This document shows positions 26,215-36,000 of a stretch of 64,000 nt of DNA, piece by piece (within the stretch, counting starts at the first letter, position 1; each line of letters starts with the position of its first letter). The notes under the pieces were generated by a model, which saw only the letters and a program-made list of their open reading frames with translations, made no database searches and was not told where the DNA came from. Made by a program: the position numbers and the translations under genes. The DNA comes from an uncultured Chitinophaga sp. (GTDB lineage: Bacteria; Bacteroidota; Bacteroidia; Chitinophagales; Chitinophagaceae). The stretch spans positions 49,787 through 113,786 of the forward strand of contig NZ_CAMLHC010000026.1 of NCBI RefSeq assembly GCF_946479755.1, given 5' to 3'.

Positions 26215-27126
26215 CTATCCATTTTTTCTTTCTTGATGCACAAAATGGTCCCACGCCGCTTTGGCGGTGTTGGCGATGGTCTTCTCGCGGGTTTCCTGGT
26301 CGGCATAGGCATCTTTCACGAACACGGTGATGATGAGATGATGGCCATCCGGCAGCGTGATGATACCGGCATCGTTGGTGGCGCGGGTAAGTCCGTCTGC
26401 GGTGCCGGAAGTACCTGTCTTATGGGCTACCACCGTACCCTTCGGCAGCTGTGCTTTCAGGCGGCGCGCACCGGGGCCGGAGTTCTCCAGGAGGTCCAGC
26501 AGGAAATGATAACTGCTATCGGACAGAACATGGCCGGTATAAAATTTCTTAAACAACGCCGTCATGGCTTCGGGGGTGGACCAGTTCTGGTATTGCATCA
26601 GTTCATTGGGCACCTGCACCTGTTCCGTCAATGCGATATGAATATTCCTGATACCGAGATCGCGGACGTATTTGTCGGCCACGGCGGTGCCGCCGATGAT
26701 GCGCAGCAGCACATCGCAGGCCGAACCATCGCTTTCCGCTACGTTGTAGCGCAGCAGTTCCGCTACCGTTATGTCTACATTACCGGCGGGATACTTGTCC
26801 CGCAGGGGGCTGTGGCCCTGTTTGGGGATATAGTCAGACGGCAGCACGCGGACAGGCTGCTCCAGCTTCAGCTTCCCCTTATCCACCTGTTGCAGTACCG
26901 CCATGGCGATGGGGAATTTATAAACGCTCTGCATGGGGAAACGCATCTTACTGTTGAGACCTGCCGTTTCACCTGTTTCCAGTACGAGCGCCGACACGCC
27001 TACCGTGCCTTTGGCGGCTTTGGCGATGGTTTCAAATTGTTGGGAGAGGCTGACTTTTTGTTGAGCAACCGTTACAAATGGGCATAGCAGCACCAGGGCC
27101 AGGCCGTACAAGGGGCGCATTAACAT
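26215..27126 (-). CDS. Class A beta-lactamase (subclass A2-like)
   Basis: A 303-residue serine beta-lactamase with a signal peptide ending ...FVTVAQ. The nucleophile motif SVYK is at residues 67-70, the second motif is SDG (132-134) instead of the common SDN, the omega-loop glutamate is E168 by spacing to YQNW, and KTG is at 236-238. Cleavage of penicillins/cephalosporins in the periplasm is expected; the spectrum cannot be told. It lies directly ahead of, and probably in the same transcript as, the metal-response two-component system, which is unusual. Confidence 0.93.
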   Translation of the reverse strand: MLMRPLYGLALVLLCPFVTVAQQKVSLSQQFETIAKAAKGTVGVSALVLETGETAGLNSKMRFPMQSVYKFPIAMAVLQQVDKGKLKLEQPVRVLPSDYIPKQGHSPLRDKYPAGNVDITVAELLRYNVAESDGSACDVLLRIIGGTAVADKYVRDLGIRNIHIALTEQVQVPNELMQYQNWSTPEAMTALFKKFYTGHVLSDSSYHFLLDLLENSGPGARRLKAQLPKGTVVAHKTGTSGTADGLTRATNDAGIITLPDGHHLIITVFVKDAYADQETREKTIANTAKAAWDHFVHQERKNG

Positions 27127-27296
27127 AAAATGATATTGAAATGATCAGGAGTGGCAAATATATAGAAATACCGCTGTCGTATCACACTGATTATGTTGTT
27201 ATTTATCGGCCGTTTGTATTTTCCGGCGCCTGTTTTCATTTTGCATTTAGAATTTCCGTGATCAGATATTAATTTTAGCCTTTAAAACGAAAGGCT

Positions 27297-28331
27297 TTGA
27301 GCAAACCAATACTAGTCATAAAATTCGGTACGGCCTCTATCACGCATGCCAACGGCGACCTGGACGAAACCGTCATCGCCGGTGTGGCGCGGCAGGTGGC
27401 GGAGCTGCATGAGCAGTACCATATCGTGCTGGTCTCTTCCGGTGCGGTGGCCGCCGGCAAACAATACCTGAAAGCCTATGAGGGCACTATCAGCCAGCGC
27501 AAGGCCGCTGCCGCCATTGGCAATCCGCTGCTGCTGAGTAAATACAGCCGCTATTTTGCGCCGTATAATATCGCGGTGGCGCAGAGCCTGTGCGAGCGGC
27601 AGCATTTCTCCAACAGGGACCAGTTCCTGCAGCTGAAACGTACGTATGAAGAGCTGTGGGCCAGCAATATCATTCCCATCGCCAACGAAAACGACGTGGT
27701 GAGCAGCCTTGAGCTGAAGTTCTCGGACAACGATGAACTGGCCACGCTGATCGCTGTTGGTTTCGGCGCCTCCCTCCTGCTGTTCAGCACCAGCGTAGCC
27801 GGCGTACTGGACCGCGAAGGCAAGGTGGTGCCGCAGATCGATGTGATCGACAAAACAGCCCTCTCGCTGGCCGACAAGGAGAAGTCCGCGCTGGGACTGG
27901 GCGGCATGGTGTCCAAGCTGACTTTCGCCCGGCTGGCTACCCGCATGGGCATCCGTGTGGTGATCTTCGGTATCCGCACGCACGACGGCATCCTCAACGC
28001 CATCGCCGGCAAAACGGGTACGCTCTGCCTGCCGCAGCCCTGCAGCATGCCGGCCCGCAGAAAATGGCTGGCCAGCGGCAGCCTCGTTACCGGCAGGATA
28101 CAGATCGACGCCGGCGCGCAACAGGCGCTGGAGAAGCGTCACAGCCTGCTCGCCGTAGGCGTGAAGGAAGTGCTGGAGAAATTTGAATGCGGCGAGGTGA
28201 TAGAAATTGTCAACGAAGAAAATATAGCCATTGCCGTAGGCAGGGCAAAGATATCCTCCGACATACTGGAAACAAATCAAAAAGCACAAAACACGGAAGT
28301 GGCACACGCCGATGATATTGTGCTGTTATAA
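27297..28331 (+). CDS. proB: Glutamate 5-kinase
   Basis: A 344-residue amino-acid kinase for the first step of proline synthesis, phosphorylating glutamate. It has VIKFGTASIT at the start, LVSSGAVAAGKQYL, and FSDNDELATLIA; the C-terminal 75 residues form a PUA-type domain. The start is a TTG codon at 27297 preceded by AAAGG; there is no ATG that leaves the conserved N-terminus intact. proA follows immediately. Confidence 0.92.
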   Translation: MSKPILVIKFGTASITHANGDLDETVIAGVARQVAELHEQYHIVLVSSGAVAAGKQYLKAYEGTISQRKAAAAIGNPLLLSKYSRYFAPYNIAVAQSLCERQHFSNRDQFLQLKRTYEELWASNIIPIANENDVVSSLELKFSDNDELATLIAVGFGASLLLFSTSVAGVLDREGKVVPQIDVIDKTALSLADKEKSALGLGGMVSKLTFARLATRMGIRVVIFGIRTHDGILNAIAGKTGTLCLPQPCSMPARRKWLASGSLVTGRIQIDAGAQQALEKRHSLLAVGVKEVLEKFECGEVIEIVNEENIAIAVGRAKISSDILETNQKAQNTEVAHADDIVLL

Positions 28332-28344
28332 ATGTAATTGTATC

Positions 28345-29592
28345 ATGACGATTCAACCCCTTTTAGAGAAGGCCCGGCAGGCCACGGCATCTATCCGTAC
28401 GCTGCCCGATGCACAGAAACAGGCGCTCCTGCAGGCACTGTCCCGTACCCTTACTGACAATATCCCCGCTATCATGGCGGAGAACCAGAAGGACCTGGAC
28501 GCTATGCCGGACGATGATCCCAAAAAAGACCGGCTGCTGCTCAATACCCCGCGTATCCGCAGCCTCGCTGCCAGCCTGCTGGACATCGCACGGCTCCCCG
28601 ACCCTGCCAATCAGCTGCTGCTGGAAAACCAACTCGACAACGGATTGCTGATACAGAAAAAAACAGTGCCCCTCGGCGTGGTAGGCGTTATCTATGAGTC
28701 ACGCCCCAACGTGACCGTAGATGTGGCCGCCCTCTGCATCCGCTCCGGCAACGTATGCGTGCTGCGCGGCGGCTCCGATGCCATCCATACCAACACCCTC
28801 CTCGTATCCCTGATACAGGACACGTTGCGCGCTTTCCGCACCGACGAAAACGCGGTACAACTGCTGCCTGTCGACCGCGCACTGGTCACGGAAATGCTGA
28901 CCGCCGCCCAATACATCGATATCATCATCCCTCGCGGTTCCCAGCAGCTGATCGACTTCGTACGGCAGCACTCCCGTGTGCCGGTGATAGAGACCGGCGC
29001 CGGCGTATGCCACACCTATGTGGAACGCTCCGCCAACCTGGAACAGGCCGCCGCTATCGTGACCAACGCCAAAGTGTCCCGTCCCTCGGTCTGTAACGCG
29101 CTCGACACCGTACTGGTAGATGAACCCATCGCTTCCGACTTCATCGCTTTGCTGGCGCCGCAACTGGCCGCCCATCAGGTAGACATCTACGCCGAGCCTA
29201 CGGCCTATGCCCTGCTGGAAGCACAACATTATCCGCAGTTGCATACCGCCGCGCCTGAAGATTTCGGACGCGAATTCCTCTCGCTCAAATGCTCCATCAA
29301 AATAGTGCCCGACACAAAGGCCGCACTGGCGCATATACAGGCGTTTTCCTCCCGCCACTCGGAAGCCATCATCTCCCGCGATCCCGTCGTGAGTGAACAG
29401 TTCCTGAATACCGTGGATGCTGCGGCCGTATACGTCAACGCCTCCACCCGTTTTACCGATGGCGGCGTGTTTGGCCTCGGCGCAGAGATAGGCATCTCCA
29501 CACAGAAGTTACATGCACGCGGACCTTTTGCACTGGAGAAACTGGTGACAGAGAAATGGTTTGTGTATGGAAGCGGGCAGGTGAGAGAATAA
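28345..29592 (+). CDS. proA: Glutamate-5-semialdehyde dehydrogenase
   Basis: A 415-residue aldehyde dehydrogenase-fold enzyme, starting MTIQPLLEKAR. The conserved PLGVVGVIYESRPNV, IPRGSQQLIDFVRQHS, SRPSVCNALDTVLVD (active-site cysteine) and STRFTDGGVFGLGAEIGIST segments identify gamma-glutamyl phosphate reductase. It makes glutamate semialdehyde, which cyclises toward proline. It forms an operon with proB and ends at a strong terminator. Confidence 0.95.
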   Translation: MTIQPLLEKARQATASIRTLPDAQKQALLQALSRTLTDNIPAIMAENQKDLDAMPDDDPKKDRLLLNTPRIRSLAASLLDIARLPDPANQLLLENQLDNGLLIQKKTVPLGVVGVIYESRPNVTVDVAALCIRSGNVCVLRGGSDAIHTNTLLVSLIQDTLRAFRTDENAVQLLPVDRALVTEMLTAAQYIDIIIPRGSQQLIDFVRQHSRVPVIETGAGVCHTYVERSANLEQAAAIVTNAKVSRPSVCNALDTVLVDEPIASDFIALLAPQLAAHQVDIYAEPTAYALLEAQHYPQLHTAAPEDFGREFLSLKCSIKIVPDTKAALAHIQAFSSRHSEAIISRDPVVSEQFLNTVDAAAVYVNASTRFTDGGVFGLGAEIGISTQKLHARGPFALEKLVTEKWFVYGSGQVRE

Positions 29593-29612
29593 TACAAAGA
29601 CTATTCAAATAA

Positions 29613-29647
29613 AACGAGGGTGTCTCCCGATAGGAGACACCCTCGTT
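29613..29647 (+). terminator. Terminator after proBA (bidirectional)
   Basis: AACGAGGGTGTCTCC and its exact complement enclose a five-base loop: a perfect 15-bp stem, A-rich before and T-rich after. It can serve proA and the convergent VOC gene. Confidence 0.9.
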
Positions 29648-29666
29648 ATTTTCAGATTTGATAGTT

Positions 29667-30029
29667 TTATTTAACAGCAATTTCCGTCGCAAACGCCAGA
29701 ATATTTCCATCCGCATCTTTAACGGCAAAATCACGCATTCCGTAATCCCGGTCTGCCGGTGCTACGATCACCAGCGCGCCTTTGGCGACGATCTCCCGGA
29801 AGTATTCATCAACTTCATCACAAAAGATATACATGTTCCCTTCCCCGGTGGCGTTCCTGTTCCCGATTAAATCCGGGCCGGACAGCTGCAACAGCACCTT
29901 GCCGTATTTCAGTCCCACGACAGGCCCATATTCGAAATCAACGGAGAAGCCAAGGGTATCGACATAGTATTTTATAGCGGATGCTACATTGCTGACAGAG
30001 AAAATGGTGGCGGCACATTCCGGCGTCAT
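29667..30029 (-). CDS. VOC-family (glyoxalase/bleomycin-resistance-like) protein
   Basis: A 120-residue vicinal-oxygen-chelate protein: ATIFSVSNVASAIKYYVDTLGFSVDFEYG opens the first beta-alpha-beta-beta-beta module and YGMRDFAVKDADGNILAFATE closes the second. Substrate unknown. It is 20 bp downstream of the class I aldolase gene on the same strand, so possibly co-transcribed. Confidence 0.86.
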   Translation of the reverse strand: MTPECAATIFSVSNVASAIKYYVDTLGFSVDFEYGPVVGLKYGKVLLQLSGPDLIGNRNATGEGNMYIFCDEVDEYFREIVAKGALVIVAPADRDYGMRDFAVKDADGNILAFATEIAVK

Positions 30030-30049
30030 GGTTTTATTGTTTTAAAGCG

Positions 30050-31123
30050 TTATGCGATCGTTACTTCCTGGTTCAGGTATACGTCCTGGATAGCATTCAG
30101 CAACGCGGCGCCGTCTTTCATCGGGCGCTGGAAAGCTTTACGGCCGGAGATCAGTCCTACCCCGCCGGCTCTTTTGTTGATCACCGCTGTTCTTACGGCA
30201 TCGGCCATATCGGCATCGCCTTGTGAGGCGCCACCGGAGTTGATCAGTCCCATGCGGCCCATGTAGCAGTTGGCTACCTGGTAGCGGCAAAGATCGATCG
30301 GGTTAGCGGAGGTCAGTTCTGTATAGATACGTTCGTCCAGTTTACCGTAGGAAGAAGCGCCGGTGTTGAGGGCTTTGTAGCCGCCGTTCACTTCCGGCAG
30401 TTTCTGTTTGATGATATCGGCCTGGATGGTCACGCCGAGATGGTTGGCCTGACCGGTGAGGTCTGCCGCCAGGTGGTAGTCCACATCTTTTTTGAAAGCG
30501 TCGTTGCGGAGATAACACCACAGGATGGTGGCCATGCCCAGCTCATGAGCCAGTTCAAAGGCCTGTGCCACTTCCACCAGCTGCCGGTCGGCATTGTCGG
30601 AACCGAAGTAGATGGTAGCGCCTACTGCCGCGGCGCCAAGGTTCCAGGCTTCCTGCACGGTGCCGTACATCACCTGGTCTGCCTTGTTGGGATAGGTAAG
30701 CAGCTCGTTATGATTGATCTTTACAATGAAGGGAATGCGGTGGGCATAACGGCGCGACACCGATGCCAGTACCCCGAAGGTGGAGGCCACGGCATTACAA
30801 CCACCTTCTATGGCCAGCTTCACAATATTCTCGGGATCAAAATAAGCAGGATTCTTAGCAAAAGAGGCGCCGGCGCTGTGTTCCACGCCCTGGTCCACCG
30901 GGAGGATGGACATATAGCCGGTGCGTGCCAGCCGCCCGGTGTTAAACAACTGTCCCAGGCTCCGCAGTACCTGCGGGTTACGGCTGGTAGGCTGATAGAT
31001 GCGGTCTATCGTATCCGGTCCGGGCAGATGCAGCATGTCTTTGGAGATGGTCTTGCTTTCGTGTTGTAAAAGTATATCGCTATCTTTACCCAGCAACTCA
31101 CTGATTTTTTCCAAGGATAACAT
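30050..31123 (-). CDS. Class I fructose-bisphosphate aldolase (DhnA/FbaB type)
   Basis: A 357-residue DeoC/LacD-like TIM-barrel aldolase. The Schiff-base lysine is in [44 protein letters not shown] and [17 protein letters not shown] are typical of archaeal-type class I FBP aldolases found in Bacteroidota. It interconverts fructose-1,6-bisphosphate with the triose phosphates in glycolysis/gluconeogenesis. Confidence 0.92.
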   Translation of the reverse strand: MLSLEKISELLGKDSDILLQHESKTISKDMLHLPGPDTIDRIYQPTSRNPQVLRSLGQLFNTGRLARTGYMSILPVDQGVEHSAGASFAKNPAYFDPENIVKLAIEGGCNAVASTFGVLASVSRRYAHRIPFIVKINHNELLTYPNKADQVMYGTVQEAWNLGAAAVGATIYFGSDNADRQLVEVAQAFELAHELGMATILWCYLRNDAFKKDVDYHLAADLTGQANHLGVTIQADIIKQKLPEVNGGYKALNTGASSYGKLDERIYTELTSANPIDLCRYQVANCYMGRMGLINSGGASQGDADMADAVRTAVINKRAGGVGLISGRKAFQRPMKDGAALLNAIQDVYLNQEVTIA

Positions 31124-31250
31124 AACAGAATCTTTTTTTGGTTAGATTAAAAGTAAGGATTTAATCCCGCACAAAAATATCGCCAGGAAAATTCTGTCGG
31201 ACACTCGCTTCTACCATATTTGATCATCCATCTTTTAAAGTAAACAACAG

Positions 31251-32141
31251 ATGAAAACAGTATTTATGACGGGTGTAACCGGTTATATCGGCGGCTCCGT
31301 GGCAGCACGGCTGCTGAAAGCAGGATACCAGGTAAACGGATTGGCAAGAAATGAAAAAGACTTTGCGGCGCTGACGGCCGTGGGTATTCAGCCTGTTGCA
31401 GGCTCGCTGGAAGACGAAGCGGTCATCGCCAGGGAAGCCGCTGCCGCTGATGCCGTGATCAACACCGCATCTGCAGACAATCCGTATGTGGTGGCCACTA
31501 TCCTCGAGGCGCTGACAGGCACCGGTAAAAAATTCATCCACACCTCCGGTTCCAGCATCGCCGGAGATAAAGCGCGGGGCGCCTACGCGGCCACCGAACC
31601 TTATACGTTTATTCCAAAAAACCCGCGACTGGAAAAAGCAGCGCGCGTAGCGATAGACAGGGCCGTACTGGCGGCCGAAGGCCATTACTGCGTGATATGC
31701 CCTACCATGATTTACGGCACCGGCACCGGTATCAAGAAGGACTCCGCACAAGTACCGATGCTGACGGAAGCCGCCCGGGAAGCCGGTCACGGCGTACACA
31801 TCGGCGCCGGTGAAAACCGCTGGTCCAACGTACACATCGAGGACCTGGCCAACCTGTACCTGCTGGTGCTGGAACAGGCGCCCTCCGGCAGTTTCTACTA
31901 TGCAGAGAATGGTATCCTTTCGCTGAAAGAGATCGCGGTGGCGATCAGCAAATCGCTGGGCTTCGGCGGAAAAACCGCTTCCATCACCATAGAAGAGGCC
32001 ATACGCCGCTGGGGTATGGAAGGCGCACACTTCGGACTGGGGTCCAACAGTATCGTCTCTTCGGTGGCTGCCCACCAACTGGGCTGGCTACCGGTACACA
32101 ACAACCTGTTATCTACGATCATTAAAAACGATCGTGACTGA
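31251..32141 (+). CDS. NAD-dependent epimerase/dehydratase-family protein
   Basis: An extended SDR of 296 residues with MKTVFMTGVTGYIGGSVAARLL (GxxGxxG) at the N-terminus and HTSGSSIAGD in the catalytic region. No clear YxxxK is visible after it, as in many nucleoside-diphosphate-sugar epimerase-like proteins of unknown activity. Monocistronic; its neighbour on the other strand is the aldolase gene. Confidence 0.87.
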   Translation: MKTVFMTGVTGYIGGSVAARLLKAGYQVNGLARNEKDFAALTAVGIQPVAGSLEDEAVIAREAAAADAVINTASADNPYVVATILEALTGTGKKFIHTSGSSIAGDKARGAYAATEPYTFIPKNPRLEKAARVAIDRAVLAAEGHYCVICPTMIYGTGTGIKKDSAQVPMLTEAAREAGHGVHIGAGENRWSNVHIEDLANLYLLVLEQAPSGSFYYAENGILSLKEIAVAISKSLGFGGKTASITIEEAIRRWGMEGAHFGLGSNSIVSSVAAHQLGWLPVHNNLLSTIIKNDRD

Positions 32142-32147
32142 TATTTT

Positions 32148-32321
32148 TTAGTAAGGCCGGGGCTTCTCCCGCTCCGGTCCTTCTTCCCGCTCCTCTGATA
32201 CGGTTTCCGTGCCTTCAAATGCGCCGCCGGAGCCATCGTGAATAATGGCCGGCTCTACCGGCTGTGTTTCTGTCTGCTCAGGCCTCGGGCTGTTCTCTGC
32301 GGGTATAATCATTGATTCCAT
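32148..32321 (-). CDS. Small acidic protein (57 aa)
   Basis: A short frame on the minus strand encodes MESMIIPAENSPRPEQTETQ followed by a segment rich in Glu, Pro and Gly, ending REKPRPY. Bias toward E/P/T and absence of hydrophobic segments suggest a disordered protein. It fills the gap between the convergent epimerase gene and the divergent phosphatase gene. No family recognised; it could be a chance frame. Confidence 0.45.
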   Translation of the reverse strand: MESMIIPAENSPRPEQTETQPVEPAIIHDGSGGAFEGTETVSEEREEGPEREKPRPY

Positions 32322-32422
32322 ATAGCAAAAATATGGAATATCCCTGCGCTTTCCGTCTAATTAACCTGAATTTACGACTGCGGTTATTTATCTTTGCTAC
32401 CCGAAAAAACGAGCAGACATTT

Positions 32423-33010
32423 ATGGTGACCCGTATTGCAATTATTCGTCATGGTACTACTTCCTGGAACAAAGCAGGCCGCCTGCAAGGCTATTCCGAT
32501 ATTCCCCTCGATGAGGAAGGTCTGGAACAGGCCCATAAACTGGGATTGCGCCTCGCCGGCCAGCCATGGGACATCATCTGCTCCAGCCACCTGATCCGCG
32601 CCCGGCAGACAGCGGCCGTTATCGCCGAACAACTGGGCATCGATACCATCTGGCAGGACCAGCGCATCGGGGAAGCCGGCGGCGGACTGATAGAAGGCAC
32701 TACCGAAACGGAACGCCTCGAAAAATGGGGCCCCGACTGGAAGCTGCAAGACCTCGGCATGGAACCCAACGCGTCTGTCCTCGCAAGAGGCATGTCTTTC
32801 CTCGATGAACTCGTTGCCACCGAAAAAGGTAAACAGATCCTGATCGTCACCCATGGCAGCTTTATCCGGCAGATGCTGGCGCACCTCCTGCCCCACCTGC
32901 CACCGCCGCCGCCCATGAAAAATACTTCCATCACCCACCTGGAACTGATAGAAGGTAAATGGGAATGCCCGCTGTTCAATTGTGTGGAACACCTCGAATC
33001 CGCCTCATAA
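32423..33010 (+). CDS. Histidine phosphatase-family protein
   Basis: A 195-residue phosphoglycerate mutase-like phosphatase. The catalytic RHG is in IAIIRHGTTSWNKAG at the N-terminus, LIRARQTAAVIAEQL carries a substrate arginine, and the second histidine is in LIVTHGSFIRQM. The start MVTRIAIIRHG is preferred to the upstream in-frame Met (32312), which adds non-conserved sequence. The substrate (sugar phosphate, nucleotide or cobalamin precursor) is not determined. Confidence 0.9.
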   Translation: MVTRIAIIRHGTTSWNKAGRLQGYSDIPLDEEGLEQAHKLGLRLAGQPWDIICSSHLIRARQTAAVIAEQLGIDTIWQDQRIGEAGGGLIEGTTETERLEKWGPDWKLQDLGMEPNASVLARGMSFLDELVATEKGKQILIVTHGSFIRQMLAHLLPHLPPPPPMKNTSITHLELIEGKWECPLFNCVEHLESAS

Positions 33011-33014
33011 AAAA

Positions 33015-33040
33015 GGCGCCTCATCCAGAGATGAGACGCC
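33015..33040 (-). terminator. Terminator at the end of the M43 protease gene
   Basis: GGCGCCTCATC and GATGAGACGCC form an 11-bp stem with one mismatch and a CAGA loop. On the minus strand a run of six T follows. It overlaps no coding region and separates the convergent phosphatase and protease genes. Confidence 0.8.
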
Positions 33041-33064
33041 CGGTATTGGTTGGCCAGTCAGGAA

Positions 33065-36000
33065 CTACTTCACCACTTTCACGCTGATGCGTTCAAAACC
33101 ATGGGAGATATCTACCAGGTAGATACCGGATGGTAAGGTGGAAAGACTGTTTACCTGTATTCGGTTCATGCCTTTGATCACCTGCTCGCGCTGCTCTTTC
33201 ACGATATGACCATCCAGACCATATAACCGCACGATCACCGGCCCGTGGTAGTTGGACTGGAAATACAGCTGTATACGGTCGTTAAACGGACTGGTAGCGG
33301 TAAGCACCGGTTTGTCAACGATCGCTTTCATCATCAGGGCGGAACCACCGGCCACTTTGATCCGGTAATCCTCTACTTCTCCCTGGTAATTGTCCACGCC
33401 ACAGGGCTTCACATTGCTGCCATATCCCATGCGTACCCTCATCAGCGTTTCTCCGTTCTTCGCATTGGCAGGCACCGTAATGGTTTGGCTAAACGGACCG
33501 CTGCCGCGTTTCACGTAGACTTTCTCTGTCGTATCGTTCAGCTGTTTGTCGCCGTTCCAGTCTATCCATACCGCTACGGAGATGTCCGGCCAGTATTCAA
33601 CACCCAGATTAACCTGCAACTGGTAAGACTGGCCGGCCGTTACGTTGGCCGTCAGCGCGGTGAAGTCTTTGTAACCGTCCCACTGTGAACTGTTGTCCAC
33701 GTTGGCGAAGCGCACGCGGGTAATGGTATTGTAGTTCAGCGCCGTGCTGGCAGTGCAATAGTCCTGTACCCTGAAGCCAGTATCCTGCGGCGGTGTGGAC
33801 GATGTTTGTCCCGTTTTGATACTGCCGCCGGGCATTGTATTGTAAGCGTAGTCCATCAGCGTATAACTGCTGCCGTTAGCATTCACTTTGAAACGGAACC
33901 AGCCATAGAAGTTTTCGCCGCCGGAGGAGAAAGTAAACCCTGCATAGGCGGTCTGGCCTTTCCAGACGGTATACGCCGTGTTCGTCAGGTCATGTTCATT
34001 CGGGTAATCACCACCTGCCACGAAGTTGGAGCTGCCGCTGATCACGGTGTTGGCTGCCAGCATACTGATGTTCCTGGTAGTACCTACAGACACGATGGGT
34101 TTCTTATAGGTCTCCAGCCGCAGTTTACCACTGTCGGACCACAGACCATAAGCTGCATCTTCGTTGTTATCCACCAGGAAATAGTACCAGTTATTGGTGG
34201 CGTTGATGGTATAGGTGGCGTCGTCCACATCCACATACCTGATCTGGAACGGATCGCGGAAGCTGAAGCTCAGTTGTTTCTGGCTGCTGTCGGGCGACGG
34301 CGTATTGCTGAAGGCTGCCGGCAGGAAGCTGACGGTCGCCGTAGCGCTGTTGGCCGCAGCATGACTGGTGGCTTTACCGGTAAAGGTTAAACGTGCCGTC
34401 GTATTATTTACCGCGGTGATTTTTGCGGTCAGGCCCGCCGGCAGGTTGCTGATGGTATAATGTGTATTGGCTGTGAAATTACCTGAACTGAGCGCGAAAG
34501 TGTTGCTGCCCAGTATACCTGCTTCAACGGTATCAGGGATGCTGCCATCGTTGACCAACGGTTCACGGAAGGATGTCTTCGACCAGGCCAGCGTCGTGCC
34601 CCCGGCATCTCCTGTCCTGATGGCGCCGTTGGGCGCTTCGTTCCAGGCATAGTCCCTGATGATAAAATTAGTACCATCAGCGGATACGCTGATACGTACC
34701 CACCCGTAACGGGGCTTGCCGTTCAGCGTAAACTTCACGCCGATGTAAGCAGTTTTACCGGCCCACTTCGTATAGGCGCTGCTGTAAATATCATGCTCGT
34801 TGGGATACTTACCACCCGCCACAAAGTTGGAGGTATCGCTGATCCGCGTATTCGCCGCCAGCGGTGTGATATTGCGGGTAGTGCCTTCACTGACCGCCGC
34901 TTTCTCATAGGTTTCAAAACGGAGCTTGTTATTGTCGAACCAGCCGCCGTATTCCGCGTCGCCGGCGCCGAAGCGGATAAACAACCAGGGATTGCCGCTG
35001 TTGATCGTCACATCGGACATGTCTGTATATACAATTCTATACGGATTGATGAAGTGGATGGCGAACACGAGATAGTTGCGGTACAGCGAGCCTGTGCCTC
35101 CCTGAACGGCTGCATTCAGGAAAGTGACTTTTACGCTGTCGGCATTATTGGCGGCTGTATGCTGGCTGGCAGTGCCGGTGAAAGTCAGCACGGCGGTTTT
35201 ATTGTTCACCACCTGTATCTGCACTGTCAGGCCGGCAGGAACGTTCTGGACAGTAAAATGAGTGCCTGCGGTGAGCGTGCCGCTGCTAACGGCAAACTGC
35301 GCGCCGCCCAGCAGTTTCAGTGTATCCGTTCCCGTTACCACGCCGTTGTTAACGTCGCTTTCATTGAAGAGGGTGAAGGCGGGCACCAGTCGTTTAACGC
35401 TGTCGGGCAACAAGGTAGCGGCCAGGTTGGCGGCGCTCCACAGGTTGCTGCGCTGCGCCACGTTGCCGGTAAGGGCGGCCAGCATACGGTCGCGCTGCCC
35501 GGTGGTAAACATTTTAGCGCAATTGGAGTAGTCCATGTAGTTCTCTACATTGGCCACGGAACCGCACCAGTTGGCGTTGACGTTGCAACCGCCGTAGTTG
35601 GACTGTGTAGGCGGCGTATCGTCTACCTCATCACCGGGAGCGGTACAACCGTTCTGGAAGGTATGCTGCAGATTGAGGAAATGCCCTACTTCGTGCGTCA
35701 GTACCCTTTTCATGTGGACCTGGCCATTTTCTGAGCTGCCCACCCCGGGAGCCCCCAGGTAGCGCCAGTTGTAGACGATACCGTCCAGGTGGTTGTTGGC
35801 TACCCAGTCGTCCGGCAGGTAAGACCATCCGGAGTTGTTGTACACACCTTTCTCTTCCACTTCGCTCACAATCCAGATGTTGAGGTATTTGTTGCCCGGC
35901 CAGTAAGAAATGCTTTTCACGGCTGAACCGGTACCGTCCGGCGCGCGGCCGTCCAGGTCATTGTAGTGGTAGGTTACCCCGTTGGTAGGGTTTCCCAGCG

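Noticed and set aside
27312..28307. Minus-strand 331-codon frame opposite proB
   Set aside because: Antisense to a well-conserved glutamate kinase; product has no recognisable features.
34793..35734. Plus-strand 313-codon frame opposite the M43 protease
   Set aside because: Shadow frame; the opposite strand codes for a complete multi-domain protein.
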